From the NCBI RefSeq assembly GCF_017573545.1, contig NZ_JAGEOK010000055.1, positions 1 through 45,479 on the forward strand: a DNA stretch of 45,479 bases, in the 5' to 3' direction. The DNA comes from Actinomadura nitritigenes (GTDB lineage Bacteria > Actinomycetota > Actinomycetes > Streptosporangiales > Streptosporangiaceae). The translations under genes and the position numbers were made by a program. Below the pieces are notes generated by a model. The model was given only the letters and a program-made list of their open reading frames with translations. It ran no database searches and was not told the origin of the DNA. Positions 8,231-17,200 of the stretch are shown here, piece by piece; within the stretch, counting starts at the first letter, position 1; the number at the start of each line of letters is the position of its first letter.

Positions 8231-9250
8231 GTGGCACTGATCGCGCTCGCGGCCGACAAGGGGGCGCCGGGCGTCACGACCGCGGCGGTGGCCCTCGGCG
8301 CGGTGTGGCCGCGCCCCGTGCTGGTCGCCGAGTGCGACCAGGCGGGCGGCGACCTCGTGTACCGGCTGCCCGCCGCCGCGCCGGACGGCGCGGGCGACGG
8401 CGGCATGCTGAACCCCGCGCGCGGGCTGCTCAGCCTCGCCGCGACGGCCCGCCGCGGGCTGCGCCCCGACCAGATCGGCGAGCACTGCCAGCGCCTCGTC
8501 GGCGGCCTCGACGTGCTCGTCGGGATCACCAACGCCGAGCAGGCGCAGGGGATGACGTGGCTGTGGGGGCCGCTCGGCCGCGCGTTCGCCGGGCTCGCCC
8601 CCGTGGACGTGATCGCCGACTGCGGGCGGCTCGGCGCCGGCACCCCGCTGACCGAGCTGCTGCGCGAGGCGGACCTCGTCGTCCTGCTCACCCGGGCGAC
8701 CCTGGAGCAGGTCGCGCACCTGCGCGAGCGCGTCGCCGCGCTGACGGCGGAGCTGCGCGGCGGGCCGCCGGTCGGGGTGCTGGTGCTCGCCGACCCGCGC
8801 GACTTCCGCGGCTCGATCGCCGAGGTCGACCGGATCATCGTCGGCGCGCGCGGCCGGCAGGCCCCGGACCCGGCCGCGCAGGCCGGGCCGCCGCCGCCGG
8901 AGGTGCGCGTGCTGGGCGGGCTGGCGCTCGACCCGAAGGGCGCCGACCTGCTGTCGGGCCGCTGGGGCGGCCGCCTGGACCGGTCGCTGCTGATCCGGTC
9001 GGCCCGCGAGGTCGCGGGCGACCTGGTCGCGCGCCTCGGCGCCGCGCCCGCCGCCCCGTCAGCGTCCGGCCAGATCGCGTCCGGCCCGTTCGCGTCCGCC
9101 TCGCCCGCCGCACCGCCCGTGCCGGACGCGGCCGGCGAGCCGGCGCCGCACGCGCGGCACGCCGCCGCGAACGGGCGTCCCGTCCCGCCGGCGGACGCGC
9201 GGTCCGAGCAGGTCCCGGCGGGCGGACGGCACGAGGAGCGGGGGCGCTAG
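8231..9250 (+). CDS. TadZ/CpaE-like MinD-family protein with degenerate Walker A
   Basis: A 339-residue protein of the ParA/MinD/CpaE superfamily, likely placing or recruiting the pilus ATPase at the membrane. The first strand and P-loop are at residues 2-20 (ALIALAADKGAPGVTTAAV). The family motif KGGxGKT reads KGAPGVTT, so the signature lysine (K10) is kept but the second, catalytic lysine is valine (V15). ATP binding may be weak or absent. VLVAECDQAGGDL and VIADCGRLG match the switch regions. The last 50 or so residues are an Ala/Pro/Ser-rich tail. GTG 8231 is 2 nt after the SAF gene, and the stop directly abuts the GTG of tadA. Confidence 0.75.
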   Translation: MALIALAADKGAPGVTTAAVALGAVWPRPVLVAECDQAGGDLVYRLPAAAPDGAGDGGMLNPARGLLSLAATARRGLRPDQIGEHCQRLVGGLDVLVGITNAEQAQGMTWLWGPLGRAFAGLAPVDVIADCGRLGAGTPLTELLREADLVVLLTRATLEQVAHLRERVAALTAELRGGPPVGVLVLADPRDFRGSIAEVDRIIVGARGRQAPDPAAQAGPPPPEVRVLGGLALDPKGADLLSGRWGGRLDRSLLIRSAREVAGDLVARLGAAPAAPSASGQIASGPFASASPAAPPVPDAAGEPAPHARHAAANGRPVPPADARSEQVPAGGRHEERGR

Positions 9251-10552
9251 GTGGACCACGTCCTCGTCAAACGGCTCCGCCAGGAGGTCGGCGACCGGCT
9301 CGCCCAGCAGCGCCGGATGGACGCCGCGCACGGGCTGCCCCCGATGTCCGGGGAGGACGAGCGGCAGTTCGCCCGCGCGCTGATCGGCCAGGTGCTGGAG
9401 GAGTTCGCGCGCGGCGAGATCACCGCCGGGCGGCGCCCGCCGAACGCCGAAGAGGAGGAGGCGCTCGCCGCCGGCGTGCACGCCGCGCTGTTCGGGGTCG
9501 GCCGGCTCCAGCCGCTGCTGGAGGACCCGGAGATCGAGAACATCGACATCAACGGCTGCGACCGGGTGTTCATCGGCTACGCCGACGGCCGCGAGGTGAT
9601 GGGCGAGCCGGTCGCCGAGACCGACGAGGAGCTGGTCGAGCTGATCCAGATCCTCGCCGCCTACAGCGGGCTGTCGTCGCGGCCGTTCGACACCGCGAAC
9701 CCGCAGCTGGACCTGCGGCTCCCGGACGGCTCGCGGCTCTCCGCGGTCATGGACGTGACGCTGCGCCCCGCGCTGTCGATCCGCCGCGCCCGGCTCGGCA
9801 AGGTGTTCCTGTCCGACCTGGTCGGGAACGGCACGTTCACCGAGGAGCTGGGCCGGTTCTTCCGCGCCGCGGTCCTCGCCCGCAAGAACGTCATGATCGC
9901 CGGCGCGACGAACGCGGGGAAGACCACGCTGCTGCGCGCCGTCGCCAACGAGATCCCGGCGAACGAGCGGCTCATCACCGTCGAGCGGGCCCTGGAGCTC
10001 GGCCTCGACGCCTTCCCCGAGCTGCACCCGAACTGCGTGGCGTTCGAGCAGCGGCTCCCGAACTCCGAGGGGCAGGGCGCGATCTCGATGGCGGAGCTGG
10101 TCCGCCGGTCGCTGCGGATGAACCCGTCCCGCGTCATCGTCGGCGAGGTGCTCGGCGACGAGATCGTCACGATGCTGAACGCGATGACGCAGGGCAACGA
10201 CGGGTCCCTGTCGACGATCCACGCGAACTCGTCGGCGGAGGTGTTCAACCGCATCTCCACCTACGCGATCCAGTCGGAGGAGCGGCTGCCCGTCGAGGCG
10301 ACGCACATGCTGATCGCGGGCGCGATCGACTTCGTGGTCTTCATCGAGAAGCGCAACGACTACGCCTCCGGCGGGCGGCTGCGCCGCTACGTCGCGAGCG
10401 TCCGCGAGGTCACCGGCGTGGACGGGCGGGTGCTGTCGTCGGAGGTGTTCGCGCTCGGACCCGGCGGGTTCGCGGTGCCGTCCGCGCCGATCGCCTGCGT
10501 CGAGGAGCTCGCCGAGTACGGCTACGACCCGTCCCACGGGGGTGCCTGGTGA
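9251..10552 (+). CDS. tadA: Pilus assembly ATPase TadA/CpaF
   Basis: Hexameric secretion ATPase powering Tad pilus assembly. The 433-residue protein has an N-terminal domain (1-175) and a C-terminal RecA-like domain. It shows Walker A GATNAGKTT (218-226), an Asp-box region LITVERALEL (241-250), Walker B RVIVGEVLGDE (294-304) and the His box GSLSTIHANS (318-327), all intact. GTG 9251 starts directly after the TadZ stop. Its TGA overlaps the GTG of a 24-codon mini-ORF leading to tadB. Confidence 0.93.
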   Translation: MDHVLVKRLRQEVGDRLAQQRRMDAAHGLPPMSGEDERQFARALIGQVLEEFARGEITAGRRPPNAEEEEALAAGVHAALFGVGRLQPLLEDPEIENIDINGCDRVFIGYADGREVMGEPVAETDEELVELIQILAAYSGLSSRPFDTANPQLDLRLPDGSRLSAVMDVTLRPALSIRRARLGKVFLSDLVGNGTFTEELGRFFRAAVLARKNVMIAGATNAGKTTLLRAVANEIPANERLITVERALELGLDAFPELHPNCVAFEQRLPNSEGQGAISMAELVRRSLRMNPSRVIVGEVLGDEIVTMLNAMTQGNDGSLSTIHANSSAEVFNRISTYAIQSEERLPVEATHMLIAGAIDFVVFIEKRNDYASGGRLRRYVASVREVTGVDGRVLSSEVFALGPGGFAVPSAPIACVEELAEYGYDPSHGGAW

Positions 10553-10623
10553 CTCTCGTGGGCAGGGCGATCACTGCGGGCGGGGAGCGGCGCGCGCGGC
10601 GCGCGCGGAGCGGGGGCCGCTGA
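10549..10623 (+). CDS. Bridging mini-ORF between tadA and tadB (24 aa)
   Basis: GTG 10549 overlaps the tadA stop (GTGA). The frame encodes 24 residues (starting MTLVGRAITAGG, then Arg-rich) and stops with the TGA at 10621-10623, which shares a base with the tadB ATG (TGATG). It may only serve to carry ribosomes across the 70-base gap. No homology is claimed, and it could be a chance frame in high-GC DNA. Confidence 0.3.
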   Translation: MTLVGRAITAGGERRARRARSGGR

Positions 10624-11609
10624 TGTACTCCGCCGACGTGCTGCTCGCCGTCGTCGCCGGCGCCGTCGCCGGCGGCGGGCTCCTGCTGCTGGCCGTCGCG
10701 GTCCGCGGCCTGCCGCCGCGGACCCGCCCGGTGCGCGGCCGCAGCCGCGAGGACCTGGTCCGGACCCTCACCACCCGCACCGCCGTCGCCGTCATCGTCG
10801 GCGTGCTCGTGCTCGCGGTGACCCGCTGGCCGATCGCCGCCGCCGGGACGGGCGCGCTCGTCCTCGCCTGGGACGGCCTCGCCGGCGGCGCCGCCGAGGA
10901 GCGCAAGGGCATGGCGCGGCTGGAGGGCCTCGCCGCGTGGACGGAGTCGCTGCGCGACACCATCGCGGGCGCGGTCGGCCTCGAACAGGCCATCCCGGCG
11001 TCGCAGCGCGCCGCCGCCCCCGCGCTGCAGCAGCCGCTGCGCACCCTCGTCGACCGGCTGCACACCCGCGTCCCGATGCCGGAGGCGCTGCGCCGGTTCG
11101 CCGACGACATCGACGACCCGTCCGCCGACCTCGTGATCGCCGCGCTGGTCCTCAACGCCCGGCTGCGCGGTCCCGGCCTGCGCGACATGCTCACCGCGCT
11201 CGCGACGTCCGCGCGCGCGGAACTCGACATGCGGCGCCGCGTCGAGGCCGACCGCCGCTCCACCCGCCGGAGCGTCCGGATCGTCGTCGGCGTCTCGGTC
11301 GGGACGGCCCTCGCGCTCGCCGTGTTCAACCACTCCTACGTGCAGCCCTACGACGACCTCCTCGGCCAGCTCGTGCTGTGCGTCGTCGTCGCGCTGTACG
11401 GCGCGGCGTTCCTGTGGCTGCGCCGCCTCGCCAGGTACGACCTGCCCGGACGGTTCCTCGGCGAGCCGCGGCAGGCCCGTCCCGGCGTGCCCGGCGAGGT
11501 GCCGAGCACCGTCGCGGGCTGGCAGGCCGGGCGCGCCGCCACCGGCGCCCAGGACCTCCCGCTGCGCGGCCGGCACACCATGGACGCGGGCGGCGGTGGT
11601 GCGGCATGA
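10623..11609 (+). CDS. tadB: Tad inner-membrane platform protein TadB (type II secretion F domain)
   Basis: A 328-residue membrane protein that, with TadC, forms the platform on which TadA acts. An N-terminal membrane helix (residues 3-23) and a second hydrophobic pair (about 50-80) precede the cytoplasmic T2SSF domain (GLAAWTESLRDTIAGAVGL, about 100-200). Two further helices follow (about 223-262). ATG 10623 is chosen because the frame upstream has no likely start with a good site, and this ATG overlaps the bridging mini-ORF stop. Its own stop overlaps the start of another mini-ORF (ATGA). Confidence 0.88.
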   Translation: MYSADVLLAVVAGAVAGGGLLLLAVAVRGLPPRTRPVRGRSREDLVRTLTTRTAVAVIVGVLVLAVTRWPIAAAGTGALVLAWDGLAGGAAEERKGMARLEGLAAWTESLRDTIAGAVGLEQAIPASQRAAAPALQQPLRTLVDRLHTRVPMPEALRRFADDIDDPSADLVIAALVLNARLRGPGLRDMLTALATSARAELDMRRRVEADRRSTRRSVRIVVGVSVGTALALAVFNHSYVQPYDDLLGQLVLCVVVALYGAAFLWLRRLARYDLPGRFLGEPRQARPGVPGEVPSTVAGWQAGRAATGAQDLPLRGRHTMDAGGGGAA

Positions 11610-11629
11610 CCGGGGGTGATGCCGCGTGA
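11606..11629 (+). CDS. Bridging mini-ORF between tadB and tadC (7 aa)
   Basis: ATG 11606 overlaps the tadB stop (ATGA). The peptide MTGGDAA ends with TGA 11627-11629, which overlaps the tadC GTG (GTGA). A TGA at 11617 closes the tadC frame upstream, so tadC cannot start earlier, and this mini-ORF is the only frame joining the two genes. Its role as a coupling device is an inference. Confidence 0.25.
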   Translation: MTGGDAA

Positions 11630-12540
11630 CCGGCGCGATCCTCGCGGGCGCCGTCGTCGGCCTCGGGCTGTACGCGCTCGTCCGGGCGCTGTTCCCGGCG
11701 CGTCCCGGCCTCGCCGCGCGGATGGCCGCGCTCGACGCGGCCCGCCGCCGCGACCTGGAGGACGCGCAGGCCGGGACGGTCCGCCCCGCCGGCCGGTTCG
11801 GCGGGATGCGGGCGCGGCTCGGGCGGGAGCTGGTGGCGTTCTGCGAGTCGCGGGGCTGGAGGATGCGCTCGGTCCGCGCGGACCTCGCCATCACCGAGCG
11901 GTCGCTGGAGGCGTTCCTCGCGACCAAGTTCCTGCTGCCCGCCGCGGCGCTGCTGTTCATCCCGCTGGTCGTCGGGTACTTCGCGCTGCTCGGCTTCGGC
12001 TCGTCCGTGCAGGTCCCGGTGTGGATCTGCGTGCTGTTCGCCGCGCTGTTCTTCTTCTTCCCCGACATGCAGCTGCGGCAGGAGGCGCAGGCCCGCCGGC
12101 AGGACTTCCGGCACGTCGTCGGCGCGTTCCTCGACCTGGTCTCGATGAACCTCGCGGGCGGGCGCGGCGTCCCGGAGGCGCTGATGACCGCGTCGAACGT
12201 CGGGGACGGCCCGGCGATGCGCCGCATCCGCGACGCGCTCGGCAACGCCCGCCTCACCGGCCAGACGCCCTGGCAGGCGCTCGGCGGCCTCGGCGACGAC
12301 CTCGACATCGCCGAGCTGCGCGACCTCGCCGGCGCGCTCGCCCTGGTGTCCGACGACGGCGCGCAGATCCGCCGGTCGCTGTCCGCCCGCGCCGCGTCGA
12401 TGCGCAGCCGCGAGCTGTCGGAGCTGGAGGGCAAGGCGGGCGAGCGGTCCCAGTCCATGCTCGTCGCGCAGCTGTTCCTGTGCGCCGGCTTCCTGGTCTT
12501 CCTGGCCTATCCGGCCCTGATGCGGGTGCTCGCCTCGTGA
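11626..12540 (+). CDS. tadC: Tad inner-membrane platform protein TadC (type II secretion F domain)
   Basis: A 304-residue partner of TadB. It has an N-terminal membrane segment (residues 3-22), a central hydrophobic pair (about 105-148, LLPAAALLFIPLVVGYFALL and WICVLFAALFFFFPDMQL) and the T2SSF helical domain (FRHVVGAFLDLVSMNLAGG). A terminal helix follows (SMLVAQLFLCAGFLVFLAYP). GTG 11626 is the only usable start because a stop lies 9 nt upstream. The terminal GTGA begins a 15-codon mini-ORF reaching the pilin gene. Confidence 0.88.
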   Translation: MTGAILAGAVVGLGLYALVRALFPARPGLAARMAALDAARRRDLEDAQAGTVRPAGRFGGMRARLGRELVAFCESRGWRMRSVRADLAITERSLEAFLATKFLLPAAALLFIPLVVGYFALLGFGSSVQVPVWICVLFAALFFFFPDMQLRQEAQARRQDFRHVVGAFLDLVSMNLAGGRGVPEALMTASNVGDGPAMRRIRDALGNARLTGQTPWQALGGLGDDLDIAELRDLAGALALVSDDGAQIRRSLSARAASMRSRELSELEGKAGERSQSMLVAQLFLCAGFLVFLAYPALMRVLAS

Positions 12541-12584
12541 CCCCGCATCGCGTCCGGCCCGTCCCGTCGAAGGAGTCACGATGA
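12537..12584 (+). CDS. Bridging mini-ORF between tadC and flp (15 aa)
   Basis: GTG 12537 overlaps the tadC stop. The frame encodes MTPHRVRPVPSKESR and ends at TGA 12582-12584, overlapping the pilin ATG (ATGA). The strong pilin Shine-Dalgarno AAGGAG (12569-12574) lies inside it, so the pilin does not need coupling to be translated. Confidence 0.25.
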   Translation: MTPHRVRPVPSKESR

Positions 12585-12793
12585 ACCCGCTGAACGATCC
12601 GGCCCTCGTCTACCTGCGGGCCCTGCTCGGCACGCGGCTCGCGCGGCTGCGCGACGAGGAGGAGCGGAGCAAGGGCGCCTCGGCGATCGAATGGGCGATC
12701 ATCACCGCGATCCTCGCGCTGATCGCGATCACCATCGGCGCGATCATCCAGAAAAAGATCCAGGACAAGGCCAACAGCATCAACACGGGCTGA
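12581..12793 (+). CDS. flp: Flp-type major pilin (type IVb prepilin)
   Basis: A 70-residue prepilin: a long charged leader (residues 1-32), the processing site KG-ASAIEW, then a hydrophobic helix (AIITAILALIAITIGAII). Type IVb pilins are cut after Gly and carry Glu+5 and usually Tyr+6; here Glu+5 is present and +6 is Trp. AAGGAG lies 6 nt before the ATG and is the best ribosome site in the operon, as suits the most abundant product. The processing peptidase (TadV/CpaA) is not in this window. Confidence 0.88.
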   Translation: MNPLNDPALVYLRALLGTRLARLRDEEERSKGASAIEWAIITAILALIAITIGAIIQKKIQDKANSINTG

Positions 12794-12798
12794 CCGCG

Positions 12799-13275
12799 AT
12801 GCGGTGCCGTGGACGCGGGCGGCCGGCCGCCGCCCTCGCCGCCGCCCGCCGCCGGCTCCGGTCGGACGCGGGGGCGTCGTCGATGGAATGGGCGCTGCTC
12901 ACGCCGGTGCTCATCCTCGTGCTGCTCGCCGTCGTCCAGTTCACGATGGTGTTCCACGCGCGGCAGGTCGCGCTGGCCGCCGCGCAGTCCGGCGCCCGCG
13001 TCGCCCGGACCCAGCCGGTCGGCGGCGGCTGGCAGGACGCGGCCGTCGCGAAGGCGACCGGCGACATCGACCACATCGGGCCGCACCTGATCAGCGGCCT
13101 GCACGTCGACACCGGCGAGGTCAACGACGAGCGGTGGGTGCAGGTCAGCGGCGAGGCCGTGCAGGTCATCCCGTTCCTGACCTTCCACGTGTCGCAGCGG
13201 TCGCAGGGGCCGATCGAGTGCTTCCGGCCGGACGTCGGGACGGGCCTCGCCTGCCAGCGGGGAGCGGGCCCGTGA
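12799..13275 (+). CDS. TadE-like pseudopilin 1
   Basis: A 158-residue minor pilin-like protein. Basic leader, then the TadE motif GASSMEWALLTPVLILVLL (about residues 30-48) with Gly at the expected cut site and Glu at +5, followed by FHARQVALAAAQSGARVAR, typical of TadE. The rest is a small exported domain with two cysteines (CFRPDVGTGLAC). TadE/F proteins act in pilus initiation. It starts 5 nt after the pilin stop and overlaps the next gene by 4 nt (GTGA). Confidence 0.8.
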   Translation: MRCRGRGRPAAALAAARRRLRSDAGASSMEWALLTPVLILVLLAVVQFTMVFHARQVALAAAQSGARVARTQPVGGGWQDAAVAKATGDIDHIGPHLISGLHVDTGEVNDERWVQVSGEAVQVIPFLTFHVSQRSQGPIECFRPDVGTGLACQRGAGP

Positions 13276-13751
13276 TCGGGAGGATCGGAAGGCGGAGGCG
13301 GAGCGGCACGGACGGCGGCGACCGGGGCTCCATGTCGCTGGAGCTGGTGCTCGTCACACCGCTGTTCGTCGCGTTCCTGCTGTTCCTCGCCGGCGCGGGG
13401 CGGATGGTGGACGCGCAGAGCCAGGTGGACGGCGCCGCCCGCGACGCGGTCCGCGCCGCGTCCATCGCCCGCGACGCCGGGTCCGCGCAGGAGCTCGCGC
13501 AGGAGACCGCCACCGCCGGGCTCCGCGACTCGCACTGGTGCTCCGGCGGGCCGTCCGTGCAGACGAACGTGTCGGACTTCGCGCCCGGCGGGCACGTCGA
13601 GGTGACGATCGTGTGCGACGTGAACCTGTCCGACCTGGCGTTCATCGGGCTGCCCGGCACGAAGCGGCTGCAGGGCCGGTCGGTCGCCCCGATCGACACC
13701 TTCACCTTCCGGGGCGGCAACGGACCGGCGGAACCGGGGGACGGCCGATGA
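13272..13751 (+). CDS. TadE-like pseudopilin 2 (TadF position)
   Basis: A 159-residue TadE/TadF-like protein. Basic leader, processing-type motif RG-SMSLELVLVTPLF (Glu at +5), a hydrophobic helix, then DAQSQVDGAARDAVRAASIARD, the usual TadE helix. The exported part has a cysteine pair (HWC and IVC) that could form a disulfide. It overlaps both neighbours by 4 nt (GTGA at the start, ATGA at the end), indicating tight translational coupling of the three minor pilin genes. Confidence 0.8.
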   Translation: MIGRIGRRRRSGTDGGDRGSMSLELVLVTPLFVAFLLFLAGAGRMVDAQSQVDGAARDAVRAASIARDAGSAQELAQETATAGLRDSHWCSGGPSVQTNVSDFAPGGHVEVTIVCDVNLSDLAFIGLPGTKRLQGRSVAPIDTFTFRGGNGPAEPGDGR

Positions 13752-14209
13752 GACGCGTCCTCCGCGGGCTCCGGGCCCGGGTCCCCGTCCGGGCCGGTGA
13801 CGACCGGGGCACGATCGCGATGTACACCGTCCTGTTCACCCCGATCGTGCTGATGCTGGCGGGCCTGCTGGTGGACGGCGGCCTCGCCATCCACGCGCGG
13901 CAGCGCGCCGCCGACATGGCCGAGCAGGCCGCGCGCGCCGGCGCGAACCAGATCGACACCGACGCGCTCCGCGCGACCGGCGAGCCCGTCCTCGATCCGG
14001 GACGGGCCCGCGCCGCGGCCTGCGACCTGCTCGGCGACTTCGGCACGCAGGTCGCCGCGTCGCGCTGCGACGCCGACCAGCAGCAGGTGACGGTCAGCGT
14101 CGAGATCACGGTGAAGCCGCAGATCCTCGGGATCGTGCCGGGGTTCGGCTCGTTCACCCTGACCTCGACCGAGACCGCCCGCCCCGTCACCGGAGGAAAC
14201 GGCCCATGA
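13748..14209 (+). CDS. TadG-like pilus assembly protein
   Basis: A 153-residue protein with a basic start, one membrane helix (about residues 25-48, MYTVLFTPIVLMLAGLLVDGG) and a helix rich in Ala/Gln typical of TadE/G proteins (AIHARQRAADMAEQAARAGANQ). The position matching Glu+5 of the pilins is Tyr (RG-TIAMYT), so peptidase processing is doubtful. It is short for TadG: no von Willebrand A domain is present. The stop overlaps the ATG of a 24-codon mini-ORF. Confidence 0.75.
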   Translation: MRRVLRGLRARVPVRAGDDRGTIAMYTVLFTPIVLMLAGLLVDGGLAIHARQRAADMAEQAARAGANQIDTDALRATGEPVLDPGRARAAACDLLGDFGTQVAASRCDADQQQVTVSVEITVKPQILGIVPGFGSFTLTSTETARPVTGGNGP

Positions 14210-14280
14210 GGCCCATGGAGAACGGCCTTACGATCGAGGCGACGTCCGAGACCCGGCGAACCGTGGGGGCGCGATGGTGA
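14206..14280 (+). CDS. Bridging mini-ORF before the LysM-BTAD gene (24 aa)
   Basis: ATG 14206 overlaps the TadG stop (ATGA) and has a strong GGAGG (14192-14196) 9 nt upstream. It encodes 24 residues (MRPMENGLTIEATSETRRTV, then GARW) and ends at 14280. It overlaps the next gene's ATG 14274 by 7 nt, or meets the alternative GTG 14277 as GTGA. Of the four Tad mini-ORFs it has the best ribosome site of its own. Confidence 0.4.
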   Translation: MRPMENGLTIEATSETRRTVGARW

Positions 14281-17200
14281 CAGGGCATGGGCGGCGGACC
14301 CCCGTGCGGGTGCGGGCGCACCGCGGCCCCGGCGACGTCCTCGCCGGCATCGGCGCGCTCGCGGCGCTCGCCGCGCTCCTCGCAGGCGTCCCCTACGCGC
14401 TGCTGACGTTCTTCGGGTCGCCGGCCCCGTCGCACCTGCCCGCCGCGTCCGACCTCACGCACCGGATCGGGCCCGGCTCGCTCATCGGCGTCCTCGTCGT
14501 GCTGGTCTGGCTCGCCTGGATCCAGCTCGCGCTGTGCGTGGTCGTCGAGGTGTACGCGGGGATCCGCGGGGTCGGCGTGCCCGCGCGGGTGCCGCTCGCG
14601 GGCGGCACGCAGTCGCTGGTGCACCGGCTCGTCGTCGCGGCGCTGCTGCTGTTCAGCGCCACGTCCGTGATCATGCCGGCGTTCTCCGGCGGGCTGTCGC
14701 AGCGTCCCGCGCACGCCTCGGCGCAGGAGTACCACCGCGTGCCGGACGCGCCGGCCCGTCCGGCCGAGGCGCCGCCCGCGCCCGCCGAGTCCCGCACCGA
14801 GACGCTCAGCGAGAAGCCGGACACCACCAAGATCTACCGGGTGCACCCGCCGGAGGGCCGCCACCACGAGAGCCTCTGGGAGATCGCCGAGAAGTGCCTC
14901 GGCGAAGGGCGCCGCTACAAGGAGATCTACGACCTCAACAAGGGGCACGTGCAGCCGGACGGGACACGCCTCACGATCGCGAGCCTGATCCGTCCCGGCT
15001 GGGTCCTGGAGATGCCGGCGGACGCCAAGCACGCCCACACCATCCCCGTGAAGGACCTGCACGACTACTACCGGTTCGGGCACGCCGTCCCGGACCGTCC
15101 GGAGCATCCGCGGGACCCGGCGCCCTCGACGCCCGCGCCGCAGAAGCCGGCGCCTCAGCCCTCGGCGCCGACGACTCCGGCACCGCGGCCGTCCCACACC
15201 GAGGCTCCGGCGCACACCGAGGCGCCGCAGCCGCAGAAGCCGGCGCCCGCCCGGCCGTCCCGCACAGCGGCGCCGACCCCGGCCCCGTCCCACACGGCCT
15301 CGCCGGCTCCGTCCCATACGGCCGCGCCGGCTCCGTCCCATACGGCCGCGCCGTCGCACGAGGCCGGGACCCCGTCGCATCCGCCCGCGCACGGCGGCGG
15401 CGGTGCGGGCGGGCCGTCCGGCGAGATGGGCGGCGGAGCCGGCACCGGCGGCGCGAGCCTGCCCGGCCAGGGCAGGACCGCCTACGACGACCCCGGCCCG
15501 TCGTTCGAGCTGAAATGGCCGCAGGGCCTCGCCGCCGCGTCGCTGCTGGCCGCCGGGCTGCTCGGCGTGCTCGGCCGGCGCCGCCGGACGCAGATGTGGA
15601 ACCGCGCGTTCGGCCACATGATCGCCCGGCCGGAGGGCGCCGCGGCGGAGGCGGAACGCGCGCTGCGGTTCGGCGCCGACGAGGACGGCGCGCGGCTCCT
15701 CGACCTCGGCCTGCGGCACCTGTCGAAGTCGATGGCCGCCGGGGGGCGCGCCCTCCCCACCGTCTACGGGGTGCACCTCGGCCGCGCGCAGAACGGGCAG
15801 GGCAGCCTCGACCTGTGGATCGCGCCCGCCGACCGCAACCCGCCCGCGCCCTGGCAGGCGTTCGACGACGGGCAGGTGTGGCGGCTGCGCGCCGACGCGG
15901 CGGCCGGCCTGGAGGCCGCCGACCTCGCCGACGTCCTCGCCCCCTACCCGGGCCTCGTCTCCATCGGCACCAACGACAACGGCCGCATCCTCGTCGACCT
16001 GGAGGCGGCGCACGGCCTGGTCGCGCTGCGCGGCCCCGACGCCGACCGGCGCGCCGCGCTCGCCGCGGTCGCGATGGAGCTCGCCACCAACCGGTGGTCC
16101 GACCACATGCGGATCACGCTCGTCGGGTTCGGCGCCGAGTTCGGCGAGGGCCTCGCCCGGATCGCCCCGGACCGCGTCCGGTCCGTGCCGAACCTCGCGG
16201 ACGCGCTGCCCGAGCTGGAGGGCCGCACCGAGGAGGTCCGGCAGGCGCTCGCGGCGTCCGGCGTCGACTCCGTGCTCACCGGGCGGTGCCGCGGCGTGTT
16301 CGGCGAGGCGTGGATGCCGCACTACCTGATCATGGCGGACCCGCCGGCCGACTGGGAGGCGGACCGGCTCGTCGCCCTCGCCCGCACCGGCACCCGGATG
16401 GCCGCCGGCTACCTCGTCCCCGGCGACGTGTCCGGCGCCACCTGGACCTGGGACGTCGACGAGCGCGGCCGGCTGCACGCCGGCGTCCTCGGCTTCGAGG
16501 TGGACGCGCAGCTCGTCCGCGACGACCAGTACCGCGCGGTGTTCGACCTGTTCGAGACGGCCGGGCGGACCGAGCCGGTGCCGCTGGCGGACCCCGCGGA
16601 GACCCCTCGGCCGCCCGACGCGCAGCAGTCGTCGGTCGACGTCCGGCTGCTCGGCCCGATCGAGGTCGAGGCGCCGGGGCCGATGGACGAGAGCCGCCGC
16701 GAACTCTGCACCGAGGTCCTCGTCTACCTGGCGGCGCACCCGAACGGCGTGCACCCGACCGTCCTGTCCGGCGCGATCTGGCCGCGCGGCGTCACCGCGG
16801 GCGTCCGCGACGCGTGCGTGGCCCGCGTGTCCGACTGGCTCGGCCGCGACGCCCGCGGCCGCCCCAACCTGTACTACGACGAGCGCGGCCGGATCCGGCT
16901 CGGCTCGGAGGTCCGGGTCGACCTCGCCGTGTTCCGGTGGCTGGTGTGGCGGTCCGCCGCCGAGCCCGCCTCCGAGATGGCCTACATGGCGTACGCGCTG
17001 GACCTCGTCCGGGGCCCGCTGCTCTCCGGCCGCCCCCGCGGCCGCTACTCCTGGCTCGCCGCGCACGACCTGGAGTACGAGGCCACGGCGCGGGTCGTCG
17101 ACGTGGCGCACCGGCTGGCCGTCCTGCGGCTGGACGAGGGCGACGCGCGCGGCGCGGTCGCCGCCGCCCGCGCCGGGCTCCGGCTCGCGCCCGACGACGA

